64,000 bases of DNA from Bythopirellula polymerisocia (lineage in GTDB: Bacteria > Planctomycetota > Planctomycetia > Pirellulales > Lacipirellulaceae): assembly GCF_007860015.1 (NCBI RefSeq), contig NZ_SJPS01000012.1, positions 1 through 64,000 on the forward strand, written 5' to 3'. The position numbers and the translations under genes are program-made. Position 1 is the stretch's first letter. Each line of letters starts with the position of its first letter. Below are positions 26,510-35,258 of the stretch, in pieces. The notes below the pieces were generated by a model. It was not told the DNA's origin, made no database searches, and saw nothing but the letters and a program-made list of their open reading frames with translations.

Positions 26510-27889
26510 TCATCCCGCCAAAGTCTTCTCGTTCCACGGACCCGTGATGGCTACGGTCATGCCACTGTGTTGAAGATTCACAAAAAGCGTACTGCCATCT
26601 GGCGAGAAAGTGATCCCGGCAAATTCGGTTTGAAGATGGTTACTGGCAAAAGTGTAGAGCTTTCCCTTGGGTGTGACGCCGATGATGCGAATCTCCATCC
26701 CTGGATGATCTTCGCAGACCATGAGGTCTCCCCAAGGCGCAACCGTGAGATTGTCTGCTGACTCTAATAACGCAGAATCGTTGGGCTCGATAAACAATTC
26801 GAGCGAGTCCTCCTCGGCACCAGGAATGAGTCGCCAGATCTGGCCCGTTCTTTTCTTTCCGCCGCTGGTGCAGGCGATAAAAAACTGTCCTTCGCTGAAC
26901 CAGATTCCTTCCCCACGGGCAAAGCGAGCCGCACCTTCCGAAAAACCACGCAATCGTAAATCGTCTTCGGGGGCAGTAACATCCGCTATATCCATCCACT
27001 CGACGGGGTGTTGCTTCCCAACTTCAACCGACGGTAGCTCCCAATTGCGAGTGTCCATTGACGACACATCGCGAAAACGGAGAGCCTGCAACTTTCCTCC
27101 AGCGACTAGCTTCCCTGGTTCATTGGGAATGAAGCGATAAAACAGTCCGTCCTCGCGATCTTCCGTAAGATAGACGATCCCCGTCTCCGGATCGACCGCC
27201 ACAGCTTCATGATTGAATCGACCCATCCCGACCAATGGGACAGCGGTCGCGAGCGAAGCTTCGGCCGTGGCCGGCACTTCAAAACAATAACCGTGATCCT
27301 GCTCAATGAGGCTTTCTCCATCCGTCTTCTCGCCCGGGCGAATTACCGTTTCTTCGCAAGTGATCCAGCTATTCCAAGGAGTCGGACCTCCTGCGCAGTT
27401 GCGATCCGTCCCTGCCAAACTGAGGAATTCACGGACCACTTTCTGTTCACGAGTATCGTATACAATAGTTGTGGTGCCCCCTCGATGTGGCAGCTTGTCC
27501 CCTCCACGGTCGTAGAGCTTCTCTCGATCGACCTTATCAAATAATTCATTGAATTTGCCAAATGCGCCGGGCCCCTCATATGGCATTAGTTCGTGATTGC
27601 GGACTAGAATTGTCAATCCATCGGGGCCAGCGAAAGTCGCCATGCCATCAGGTTTCCCGGGGGTGATGAATCCATCGCTCATAGGCTGGCCACTGGTGGA
27701 AATCACTTGGTAATGAAAGCCAGAAGGCAGATCCAGAACACCAATGGGATCCTCTACTAAAGGACCATACGGCGCGAAGCGGTTCGCCTCCAGAGCCCAG
27801 ACCGGTTCTTGTATCGTGTGGCGCAAAGCGCAGAATCCCGCGGCAAATGCAGAGGAACGGACGAGAAAATCGCGGCGTGACGAGCCCAT
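26510..27889 (-). CDS. PhoX-like secreted phosphatase (DUF839), Tat exported
   Basis: A twin-arginine signal is clear: SSRRDFLVRSSAFAAGFCA at residues 3-21. The mature protein has the PhoX/DUF839 core: LVRNHEL, GGTTTIVYD, NCAGGPTPWNSWITCEET (residues ~140-158), GRFNHEAVAVDPETGIVYLTEDREDGLFYRF, and EGIWFSEGQFFIACTSGGK. Such proteins are Ca/Fe-dependent alkaline phosphatases. Length 459 is shorter than typical PhoX (~600), so the phosphatase role is probable rather than certain. It folds with metal cofactor before export. Confidence 0.85.
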   Translation of the reverse strand: MGSSRRDFLVRSSAFAAGFCALRHTIQEPVWALEANRFAPYGPLVEDPIGVLDLPSGFHYQVISTSGQPMSDGFITPGKPDGMATFAGPDGLTILVRNHELMPYEGPGAFGKFNELFDKVDREKLYDRGGDKLPHRGGTTTIVYDTREQKVVREFLSLAGTDRNCAGGPTPWNSWITCEETVIRPGEKTDGESLIEQDHGYCFEVPATAEASLATAVPLVGMGRFNHEAVAVDPETGIVYLTEDREDGLFYRFIPNEPGKLVAGGKLQALRFRDVSSMDTRNWELPSVEVGKQHPVEWMDIADVTAPEDDLRLRGFSEGAARFARGEGIWFSEGQFFIACTSGGKKRTGQIWRLIPGAEEDSLELFIEPNDSALLESADNLTVAPWGDLMVCEDHPGMEIRIIGVTPKGKLYTFASNHLQTEFAGITFSPDGSTLFVNLQHSGMTVAITGPWNEKTLAG

Positions 27890-27970
27890 GGGGAAACCCT
27901 TAAAATGGCTGCAAGAACGGACCTATAACAACCATTACGATACGCCGATGTTCAGCGGAATTCAAGGCGC

Positions 27971-28915
27971 TCAACTAATGCTTCGATTAAGACTCCGATA
28001 GTAATCAATCGACAACTCAAGTCCCTCGTCAAAGGAAATTTGAGACTCAAATTTCAACAGTTTCTGAGCTAGCGTGGTGTCTGCCAGGCTCTCCCTGACA
28101 TCTCCGGGTCGAGGATCAGCAAAGATTGGTTCGATCGCAGTTCCCAGAACCCGATTGATTGCAGCTACTAGATCCAGCAGCGTAAACTGTTTTCCCGTAG
28201 CGACGTTAATTGATTTCCCAACGGCCGCTTGTGACTCGGCAGCCAGCAGATTGCCACGAACAATATCCGCTACATAGGTGAAATCTCTAGATTGCAACCC
28301 GTCACCGTAAATTGTGGGCCGCTTTCCCTGAAGCATCAACGAAACGAAAATTGGAATTACCGCCGAGTATTCGCTCGTAGGATCCTGGCGGGGGCCGAAT
28401 ACATTGAAGTAACGAATCGTAACCGTTTCCAACCCGAATGTTTCGGTAAAGGCCTGGCAATAATACTCGGCTGCCAGTTTGGCCGCCGCATATGGAGACA
28501 ACGGTGCGGGCAAATCCTGCTCAGTCTTGGCAGGCTGTGGTGTGTTACCATAGGCGCTGCTCGAACCGGCATACACTAACCTTCGGACACCGCTCTTGCG
28601 GGCTGCGTCGAGAAGGGTGACCGTGCCCGTCACGCAGGCCGCATTGGTATCCAGCGGTGCTGTGACACTTCGCGGCACGGATGCCAATGCCGCCTGATGG
28701 AATATTAAATCCATTCCCTCGACCGCTGCCGCAGTTGCACGCGGGTCGGCAACATCTCCTTCGATAAGTTCGACGGCGTCACCAAGATGCGTCAGATTCT
28801 CGCGTTTTCCTGCGCAAAGATTATCGAGCACACGCACCTTGTCACCTCGCTCAACAAGAGCCGAGGTGATGTGCGAACCTATAAATCCTGCACCGCCAGT
28901 GACTAGAACTTTCAA
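27971..28915 (-). CDS. NAD-dependent sugar epimerase (GalE/WbpP-like)
   Basis: This is an extended SDR with MKVLVTGGAGFIGSHITSALVERGDKVRVLDN at the N-terminus. The catalytic S-x-Y-x3-K is spread over YAGSSSAYG and SPYAAAKLAAE. The C-terminal substrate part has RDFTYVADIVRGN and a closing LDLVAAINRVLG. Length 314. It most likely epimerises UDP-hexoses or UDP-HexNAc (WbpP-like) for the neighbouring glycan cluster. Confidence 0.88.
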   Translation of the reverse strand: MKVLVTGGAGFIGSHITSALVERGDKVRVLDNLCAGKRENLTHLGDAVELIEGDVADPRATAAAVEGMDLIFHQAALASVPRSVTAPLDTNAACVTGTVTLLDAARKSGVRRLVYAGSSSAYGNTPQPAKTEQDLPAPLSPYAAAKLAAEYYCQAFTETFGLETVTIRYFNVFGPRQDPTSEYSAVIPIFVSLMLQGKRPTIYGDGLQSRDFTYVADIVRGNLLAAESQAAVGKSINVATGKQFTLLDLVAAINRVLGTAIEPIFADPRPGDVRESLADTTLAQKLLKFESQISFDEGLELSIDYYRSLNRSIS

Positions 28916-29023
28916 AGACTTTACTCCCTTGTGAGCCGGATACTCTGCTTGCTAGGTCGCAAAAATAGAGGATTTCACTTGCCAAGGCAATCGCATGATG
29001 GCAGAGTCGTTGGTGATCGAATT

Positions 29024-29923
29024 TCACGACCGCGATTTGTTTGGTTTTGCCTGTTGTTTCTGGGCGTACATATTGCGGTCCGCGGTTTCCAGCATATCAT
29101 CCATAGGCACGGTGAGGTCATTCGCTAGCGCAATGCCAATCGAAACGGACACTGAGAATTCGCGCCCTTCAACAAGGAGAGGTTCCTCTGCAGTGGCTCT
29201 CAGGCGGTCCACCACAGGAATTGCCTCTTCGATAGATTGCACTCCGGCAAGCAGGACGACAAATTCATCTCCACCATATCGTACAACCAGATCGTCGTCA
29301 CGAAGTGACTCTTGCCAGCGCTCCGCCAAGATTGCCAGAATCCGATCCCCATTTGCATGACCATGCTTGTCATTGATTTGTTTGAAATCGTTCAAATCGA
29401 GAAACAATAACGCGTGAGGACATGGTTCACCGGGATTTCTGTAACCCCACTGCTGACGCCAATCTTCCATAACCCTGCGGTCAGGTAAGCCTGTTACCAC
29501 ATCGGAGTAACTGGCTAAATGATTGGTTTGCGTGTTCGGCTGGATCAACAACAGATGCCAGAGATTCTGGTTACTCTCAAGGGAACTAAGATAGACCGTT
29601 GCTTGGGTGACGGGTTGTCCATTCCTATGCAGATTGATTTGATACGAATTGGAGCTCGTAGACTTTCTTGGGCTGGTTCCATTCAATTCCTGCATTGCGC
29701 TCTTGAGGTCTGGTATTAACGAGAAAAGCTGGTCATTCGAAATCGGATCGATCGGAGAGCCAATCCACTGCCTAATCAGGTCATTTGTCGCTAGTACGCG
29801 ATCCTCAGCGAAGTCGATTATGCAGGCCCCAGTGCAAATTCCCCGAATGGGCAGTGGAAACTGTGGGATGCTCATCTTTAAGTCACTCGTGAAATGTATG
29901 GTTTTAGGGAGCTGGTTTTCCAT
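29024..29923 (-). CDS. Diguanylate cyclase with PAS-like sensor domain
   Basis: The 299-residue protein makes c-di-GMP from two GTP. The C-terminal GGDEF domain carries DVVTGLPDRR, LDLNDFKQINDKHGH, the intact signature GGDEF (residues 217-221), and the inhibitory I-site RDDD at 208-211, five residues before it as in feedback-controlled cyclases. Residues ~25-130 look like a PAS-type sensor (GACIIDFAEDRVLATNDLIRQWIG). No membrane segment is evident. A second possible start is Met17 (29875). It is divergent from the sugar transferase that has a GGDEF-like domain. Confidence 0.92.
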   Translation of the reverse strand: MENQLPKTIHFTSDLKMSIPQFPLPIRGICTGACIIDFAEDRVLATNDLIRQWIGSPIDPISNDQLFSLIPDLKSAMQELNGTSPRKSTSSNSYQINLHRNGQPVTQATVYLSSLESNQNLWHLLLIQPNTQTNHLASYSDVVTGLPDRRVMEDWRQQWGYRNPGEPCPHALLFLDLNDFKQINDKHGHANGDRILAILAERWQESLRDDDLVVRYGGDEFVVLLAGVQSIEEAIPVVDRLRATAEEPLLVEGREFSVSVSIGIALANDLTVPMDDMLETADRNMYAQKQQAKPNKSRS

Positions 29924-29945
29924 AAGCCTTGTTCTATCAAGGCTT
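29924..29945 (-). promoter_or_regulatory. Hairpin abutting the diguanylate cyclase start codon
   Basis: AAGCCTTG (29924-29931) and CAAGGCTT (29938-29945) form a perfect 8-bp stem with a 6-base loop, directly next to the ATG at 29923-29921. On the mRNA the 3' arm contains the only ribosome-binding-like bases (AAGG), so folding would hide them. The loop has no GGA, so it is not a CsrA site by the usual rule. If translation starts at Met17 instead, the hairpin lies 48 bases upstream. Confidence 0.55.
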
Positions 29946-30372
29946 TAAGTATTCTTGGAATTGCAGTAGCTTTTTGTCTTCCGGACCACTGTCGGGCCTT
30001 AATGGGGTTGAGTAGGGCAATTTCCCAAAAAAGCAATCGAAAATGGCTCGATTTCATAATAAACATTTGAGACTGTTTCCGGTGCGATCTAAAAAAAGGG
30101 GGGATCCTATTCGATTCCTCCGCAAGTTGCAATTATAATCGCTACGAAGAACCAGATCATCAGGACCGTTGATATTGCGTAATTGTCGCCTCAGCAGAGG
30201 CGCGTGCTCGACAGCAGGGGAGTTTCTAGCAGGTCGAGTTGAGTGGACGATTTATTATTTTCCACCTCACGTATGGTTTTCTGAATCCGCTTGGAGGCGA
30301 TTGAGCTGCGCTTGCTGATTGAATTGAAGGACGTACCTAGATTGAACTACATCATTGAAAAGTCAGGCAACC
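29946..30372. other. Divergent regulatory region of cyclase and sugar transferase
   Basis: The ~430 bases beyond the cyclase hairpin separate the divergently read cyclase and sugar-transferase genes, and must carry promoters for both. A TATAAT at 30134-30139 in the + direction is the best -10 match, but its -35 region (30111-30116) is poor. Otherwise I see no repeats or RNA folds. Confidence 0.4.
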
Positions 30373-31464
30373 ATGAAATCAGGACTACTGAACGTACGCA
30401 AACTCCACGCTCACATTTTTCGCAACCCAGAGGCTAAGTCCGCTTCGTTGCTACTTAGCGAACGGGACCTTCGCTTTGCCGCAGAGTGTGAGCGAATGCG
30501 GGTCGACCGTAATGGCTCAGTTCTTTCGATTCTTTTTATTAAGCTCGCCGAGAACCACAATTTGCCCCAAGACATGGCTCTCCTGGAGCGGATTCTGGAG
30601 GGTAGGCTGAGAGTGACAGACACACCTGGAATTCTCGAGGATGGGCGGGTGGTCGTACTACTTCCTGATACATCCTCAGATGGAGCTTGGAAAGTTGCTG
30701 CCGATATCAGTGAAGTTTATCCCCTAGGACCCACAAGACCTGAATGTGAAGTCATCATCTATCCGGATAAAGGGCATCGTCGAGAGAAACTGATTGACGG
30801 TGAAGAAGTGGCACCGAACGGTGAGCGAGATAAGTCGACAGTTTGCCCACCATTGTTTGCCACTCCAATTCCCCGCTGGAAACGCTCCTTAGATATATTA
30901 GGGGGACTTGTAGGACTAATAGCCTCGGCACCACTTATTACTGTCGCTGCGATTGCTATCAGATGCACTTCCCGCGGCAGTATATTCTATGGGCAGGAAC
31001 GCGAGGGTTGGGCAGGCAAGCGATTCAAGATGTATAAGCTTCGCACTATGGTCAACGGTGCCGATGAAATGAAGGAGTACCTCCGTCACCTCAGCCATCA
31101 AGATGGACCTGCCTTCAAGATGAAATCCGATCCACGCACCACTCCGGTGGGGCGTTTACTGCGTTGGACCAGCATCGACGAGCTGCCGCAACTGTGGAAT
31201 GTGCTCAAAGGCGACATGTCACTCGTTGGACCGCGACCACTGCCAACATCCGAGTCTCAGAGCTGTACCGATTGGCAACGACGGAGGCTATCTGTACTGC
31301 CTGGCATGACGTGCACTTGGCAAGTTTTCGCCCGGGGAGATGTCTCCTTCGACGAGTGGATCCGGATGGACCTGCAATACAGCCGGCAAGTTTCGCTGTG
31401 GGGAGATATCAAACTGCTAATGCTAACACTTCCTTCCTTGGTGCTGCGAAAAGGAATGCGTTAG
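30373..31464 (+). CDS. Initiating polyprenyl-phosphate sugar-phosphate transferase with degenerate GGDEF domain
   Basis: The C-terminal half is a bacterial sugar transferase (WbaP/EpsL type) that starts polysaccharide repeat synthesis by loading a sugar phosphate onto undecaprenyl phosphate. One membrane helix (residues ~174-196) is followed by [34 protein letters not shown] and the PGMTCTWQV segment. The N-terminal ~130 residues align with a GGDEF domain whose active-site signature has decayed to EDGRV (89-93). The I-site RVTD (80-83) is kept at exactly the c-di-GMP-binding spacing, and VVLLPDT is retained. I used ATG 30373 rather than the TTG six codons earlier. The domain call is by my own alignment. 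Confidence 0.87.
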   Translation: MKSGLLNVRKLHAHIFRNPEAKSASLLLSERDLRFAAECERMRVDRNGSVLSILFIKLAENHNLPQDMALLERILEGRLRVTDTPGILEDGRVVVLLPDTSSDGAWKVAADISEVYPLGPTRPECEVIIYPDKGHRREKLIDGEEVAPNGERDKSTVCPPLFATPIPRWKRSLDILGGLVGLIASAPLITVAAIAIRCTSRGSIFYGQEREGWAGKRFKMYKLRTMVNGADEMKEYLRHLSHQDGPAFKMKSDPRTTPVGRLLRWTSIDELPQLWNVLKGDMSLVGPRPLPTSESQSCTDWQRRRLSVLPGMTCTWQVFARGDVSFDEWIRMDLQYSRQVSLWGDIKLLMLTLPSLVLRKGMR

Positions 31465-31509
31465 CGTCCAACTCGTCGGCAATTGCCCGTCGAAACTGCC
31501 ATATTCATT

Positions 31510-32478
31510 TCAAAACTCGGTGCCGAACTTGCGTCGAACATACCCCGCGTAATACCGCAAGCTCGACGAACTGAACGGCGTTGGTATCCAATAAGGCAAA
31601 CTGGACCGTTGCCTACACGTTACAAAGTCTCGGTTCGCTGCGAGAATGTTGAACGGAAAAATCCACGGCTTCTTCGTACCCATGTAGTGGCTGATCTTTC
31701 TCTCCGACCATAACTGGCCGTGCAGTTCACGTCGCGAAACTTCGACCAGCGTAGCGTCTATCGGGAAATTCCAAACGGGATCGACCACAGTCCAATTTCC
31801 AACCAAGAGCAAATTGTACAGGTCCTGATCGGAATAGCGCACCTTGATGCCTTGGTACTTTCCGGCTGCAGTCAATAGGTCCATACACCGTATCCGCTCG
31901 ATGTCCATGACCATCACTCCTGAATTAAGGTAAGGTTGATCGTCCCCTTGGTTGAGGTACTCCCGGATCGGAGAGTTCTGGCACAAAACGGTAGGTACCA
32001 GCCAGTCTTGGACAGCGCCAATTGGTCTTCCCTGCAAGTTTTGTTGGTACAGATCCCGTAAGTCGGAAAGAACGATCGTGTCGGCATCGAGAAACACGGC
32101 CCGCGGAGTCTCGACAAACTCGGGAACCAAGAACTTTAAATAGGCCACATCGCCTATGGTGCCGATCGGCAATGTCTTGCCCTTAAGTCGCCGTAGTTCT
32201 TCAATCGCATTGATCAAACGGACAGAAATTGCTCCGCAAGTTCGCTCCAAGAGACGCCTAACACGATCCTGGTCATGGCCGGAGTAGAGGACGCAAACGC
32301 TTGCAAGCCCCTTCGATTTTTCCAGCGCAGAATACAGCGATATCAACATTGCATAAGCGTTGCGTTGATCGACGGCATACACGAGCGTAGTAGCCGGTGG
32401 CGAGGGTTGATGATTCTCGTCCAAAACCGTTCCCCTGGTCCGCTTGTCAATCGGTTTTAGGTTAAAGATGGTCGCCAC
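31510..32478 (-). CDS. Family 8 glycosyltransferase
   Basis: The 322-residue protein has the GT8 signature parts: TTLVYAVDQRNAYAMLISLYSAL at the start, the metal-binding DAD in FLDADTIVLSDL (the DxD motif), LNSGVMVMDI, YSDQDLYNLLL and a C-terminal HYMGTKKPW with the conserved His. It would add a hexose from a nucleotide sugar to a growing glycan. It is in reverse orientation to its neighbours and tail-to-tail with the sugar transferase. Confidence 0.9.
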   Translation of the reverse strand: MATIFNLKPIDKRTRGTVLDENHQPSPPATTLVYAVDQRNAYAMLISLYSALEKSKGLASVCVLYSGHDQDRVRRLLERTCGAISVRLINAIEELRRLKGKTLPIGTIGDVAYLKFLVPEFVETPRAVFLDADTIVLSDLRDLYQQNLQGRPIGAVQDWLVPTVLCQNSPIREYLNQGDDQPYLNSGVMVMDIERIRCMDLLTAAGKYQGIKVRYSDQDLYNLLLVGNWTVVDPVWNFPIDATLVEVSRRELHGQLWSERKISHYMGTKKPWIFPFNILAANRDFVTCRQRSSLPYWIPTPFSSSSLRYYAGYVRRKFGTEF

Positions 32479-33015
32479 TAAACTGAGACCAACGAAATCA
32501 TCGGGGGTGACCGATGCCCGCGTTCCACCAGATATTAATCCAAGTTCCTCAGACTGCTAACTCTCTGCTGAGAATATAGATCGACAAACGCGTCCTGATC
32601 GTTGGTCAACAACTAACGCCCTTTTTGATGACTGTGCTGCCGGGGTAGCCAACTGCGAACCTCTTGCTTGCAAAACAACGCTCCCTTGGTCGGCCCCCTG
32701 GCAAGGCAGTAGTCAATCAGATTCCGCGGAGAGTAGCATGCGCAGCGAATAGCACTCCGGCAAAATACCCAGCCAAGTCACATTACGGCTTCGCATTCCG
32801 CATATTCGGTACAATCCCTAGAGTAATCCAGCGATTCCAGGGTGTCAAATTATCGAAGGTTTCATTCGTTGAAAAAAAGCTCGGTCCAGTTAAGATGAAG
32901 GATGACGAGGCAATAGCGCCCGACATCGTCCGTCATCCTACCCTCTATTTGTCTCACGTTGCCTCACTCACCCGTTCGTACTCTCCTGTGCTTCTAACAC
33001 TGGGGAACCGCCAAT
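32479..33015. other. Divergent intergenic region before the Wzz-like gene
   Basis: This 537-base gap lies between the divergent GT8 and Wzz-like genes. A TACAAT at 32810-32815 is the best -10 candidate for the Wzz-like gene but lacks a matching -35. An open frame from 32664 runs into the Wzz-like gene in another register and looks non-coding. No RNA gene or repeat is seen. Confidence 0.4.
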
Positions 33016-34569
33016 ATGCCAGCATCATCAGGAACCCTCCGCGAGCATCTGTCTGTATTCTATCGACATCGCCGCAAGATGGCCGTGTTCTTTCTGGGCA
33101 CAATGATACTCGTCACACTCGGCATAATTCTATGCCCGCGGACTTACGAATCGCAGGCCATGCTGCACGTGCTCATCGGGCGCGAGAATGTTTCAATTGA
33201 CCCAACCGCGGCGACGAGTCCCACCATTACGATGATGGAATCCCGAGAAAATGAAATCAATACGGTTAAGGATCTTCTGCAAAGCAGAACGGTTCTCGAC
33301 GAAGTCGTTTCGGAGCTAGGTGCCCAGAACATTTTGAATCCCGAACAATACTCCGACACTGACAAGACGGGCAACACGGGCGGATTCTCACTGATAGGTG
33401 CGATTTACGATCTGATGTTAGCCGTCAATTTGGCGGACCCCATCGGCGAAAACGAAAGGGCGGCTCTTCAACTCGCCAACGACGTCAAAGTACGTTCCGA
33501 ACCCGAATCCAATGTCATTCAAGTAGCCTTTCGCTCTGAGACGCCTGAATTCTCCCAACGTCTTGGTGAGGTATTCCTCGCAGCCTATAGTGAGCAACAC
33601 AGTCGGGCACATCGGACGCAGGGGTCGCAAGGGTTCTTTATTGAACAATCACATGAACGTGCCGCTGCTCTGGCTTCCGCCGAACAGAAATTGCGTGACC
33701 TGAAAAACAAATTCGGAATTGTCACCATCGGGGCACGTCAGCTAACGCTCAGTAAACAACTGGAACAGGTCGAAACTGACTTACTATCGACGGCTTCTGC
33801 GATCGCGGGCTCAAAGGCCAAGATACAAGCCTTGCGTCAGTCCTTAGCGGAAATACCTGAGCGACTGGTCACTGAGGAAACAACCGAATCCAGCCAAGCC
33901 GCCGACACTATGCGAAACACGCTATATGACCTGCAAATTAGGGAGCAAGAGCTTTCTGCAAAACACACCGATCAACATCCTTTGGTGATGGCTATTCGCC
34001 ATCAAGCTGCCGAAGCGAAGAGGTTGCTCAACGAAGAAGAAAAACGTCGAGTTCAGCCAACCAGCAGCCTAAATCCCGCCAACCAGCAACAGAAACTGGC
34101 CTTATTCGCCGAATTGGCATTAATCTCGGGACTTGAAGCCCGCTACACCTCTGTCAAAGAACAACGCGAAGAATTGCTCTCTGACCTTGAGAAACTTAAC
34201 CAACAGGAAATTGAAGTTGCTGAACTCGAACGCGAGGTATCGCTGTTGCGAAACGAATACATGACTTACATGCATAACACGGAACTTGCTCGGATCAATT
34301 TGGCTTTGGAGGCTCAAAGCATTTCGAACGTCAACGTGGTCCAACCCCCCACTTTCGTGGAAAAACCGGTCAGTCCGCGCAAGTCGCTGATTATGGTGCT
34401 TGGATTCCTGATTGCCGTCTCCGGGGCGATTGGTTTAGCTCTGCTTTGTGAGAATCTACAGGCTGACGTTATTCGATCACCTGCGGATATGGAAACTGTG
34501 TTCGGTGCTCCCGTGATGGAGTCAATTCCCTCCGTCCAGTTGCGAAACGCTGGGGTCTCCGCGAAATAG
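33016..34569 (+). CDS. Wzz/GumC-like polysaccharide co-polymerase (chain-length protein)
   Basis: The 517-residue inner-membrane protein has a membrane helix at ~20-40 and a second near ~450-470. Between lies a long periplasmic coiled-coil region (residues ~190-420, heptad-like E/K/L rich) ending in a GNVR-like EYMTYMHNTELARINLALEAQSISNVNVVQPP segment and the proline-rich VEKPVSPRK. It controls polymer length in the Wzx/Wzy pathway. It lacks a fused kinase domain, and the next gene supplies a kinase-like protein. The final ~30 residues are a short cytoplasmic tail. Confidence 0.9.
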   Translation: MPASSGTLREHLSVFYRHRRKMAVFFLGTMILVTLGIILCPRTYESQAMLHVLIGRENVSIDPTAATSPTITMMESRENEINTVKDLLQSRTVLDEVVSELGAQNILNPEQYSDTDKTGNTGGFSLIGAIYDLMLAVNLADPIGENERAALQLANDVKVRSEPESNVIQVAFRSETPEFSQRLGEVFLAAYSEQHSRAHRTQGSQGFFIEQSHERAAALASAEQKLRDLKNKFGIVTIGARQLTLSKQLEQVETDLLSTASAIAGSKAKIQALRQSLAEIPERLVTEETTESSQAADTMRNTLYDLQIREQELSAKHTDQHPLVMAIRHQAAEAKRLLNEEEKRRVQPTSSLNPANQQQKLALFAELALISGLEARYTSVKEQREELLSDLEKLNQQEIEVAELEREVSLLRNEYMTYMHNTELARINLALEAQSISNVNVVQPPTFVEKPVSPRKSLIMVLGFLIAVSGAIGLALLCENLQADVIRSPADMETVFGAPVMESIPSVQLRNAGVSAK

Positions 34570-34593
34570 AATTGCGAGTCACACAAGCTCTTC

Positions 34594-35253
34594 ATGTCGC
34601 AGCCCACTGCCCCACAAACGTCGTTTGACCTGACCCGCGAAATCCAACGCTGGTCGGTACTTGCTCAAGGTTTCGAGCGTCTTGCCACGCGCTTCCTGGG
34701 CTTGACCACGCGCCAAGGTGCTCCGATTCGGAGGGTGGGGATTACCAGCGTGGCACGCCAGACTGGTACCAGTACCATTGCGATTCAGTTGGCGGCTGCC
34801 CTTTGTCGGTTTCCTGAGCAATCTGCGATCCTGGTGGACGCCAACCGCGAGCACTCCTGGTACGACAGGCAGTTTACCGTTAACAACAGCCCAGGATTGC
34901 TCAATGCACTGTCCGGAGACCTGGAGATCGCCGACTGCGTTCAAAACACAACGACTGCAAACCTTTCGGTGGTAACCTTGGGAAAACCGGTGTGGGCCGA
35001 TGTCGACTATGGCAAGCAATCGCTGGCAGATGCATTCCTTGGCCTTAGTGAGATTGCGGATCGGGTTTTCGTGGACCTACCGGTCGTTAGCGACACAAGC
35101 CATTTCCGGGCAATTTCGCAACAATTGGACGGTGTGATTCTGGTGCTGACTCCTGGCTTGGCTCGGTTGGAACTCGCCGCTCGAGTAAGACACCTGTTGA
35201 CGCAAATGGAAGTCGAACTGTTGGCCGTCGTACCTAACCAGTGGAAGTCGTAA
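34594..35253 (+). CDS. BY-kinase-like/MinD-fold protein with degenerate Walker A
   Basis: The 219-residue protein aligns with the cytoplasmic kinase domains of CpsD/CapB-type partners of Wzz proteins. The P-loop position reads TSVARQTGTST (residues 51-61): aligned to the usual TSxxPGEGKST, the invariant Lys is Thr59. Walker A' is ILVDAN (79-84), and a switch-like VFVDLPVVSDTSHF follows. There is no Tyr-rich C-terminal tail. It is therefore probably a non-catalytic or weakly nucleotide-binding partner. It lies 24 bases after the Wzz-like gene and leads into the polymerase gene. Confidence 0.82.
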   Translation: MSQPTAPQTSFDLTREIQRWSVLAQGFERLATRFLGLTTRQGAPIRRVGITSVARQTGTSTIAIQLAAALCRFPEQSAILVDANREHSWYDRQFTVNNSPGLLNALSGDLEIADCVQNTTTANLSVVTLGKPVWADVDYGKQSLADAFLGLSEIADRVFVDLPVVSDTSHFRAISQQLDGVILVLTPGLARLELAARVRHLLTQMEVELLAVVPNQWKS

Positions 35254-35258
35254 TCAGC

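Noticed and set aside
29924-29945. CsrA binding site at the cyclase hairpin
   Set aside because: The loop and stem lack the GGA core that CsrA needs, although csrA is in the window.
32664-33200. Open frame of 178 codons before and into the Wzz-like gene
   Set aside because: It overlaps the start of the Wzz-like gene in another register, has low-complexity basic content and no ribosome binding site.
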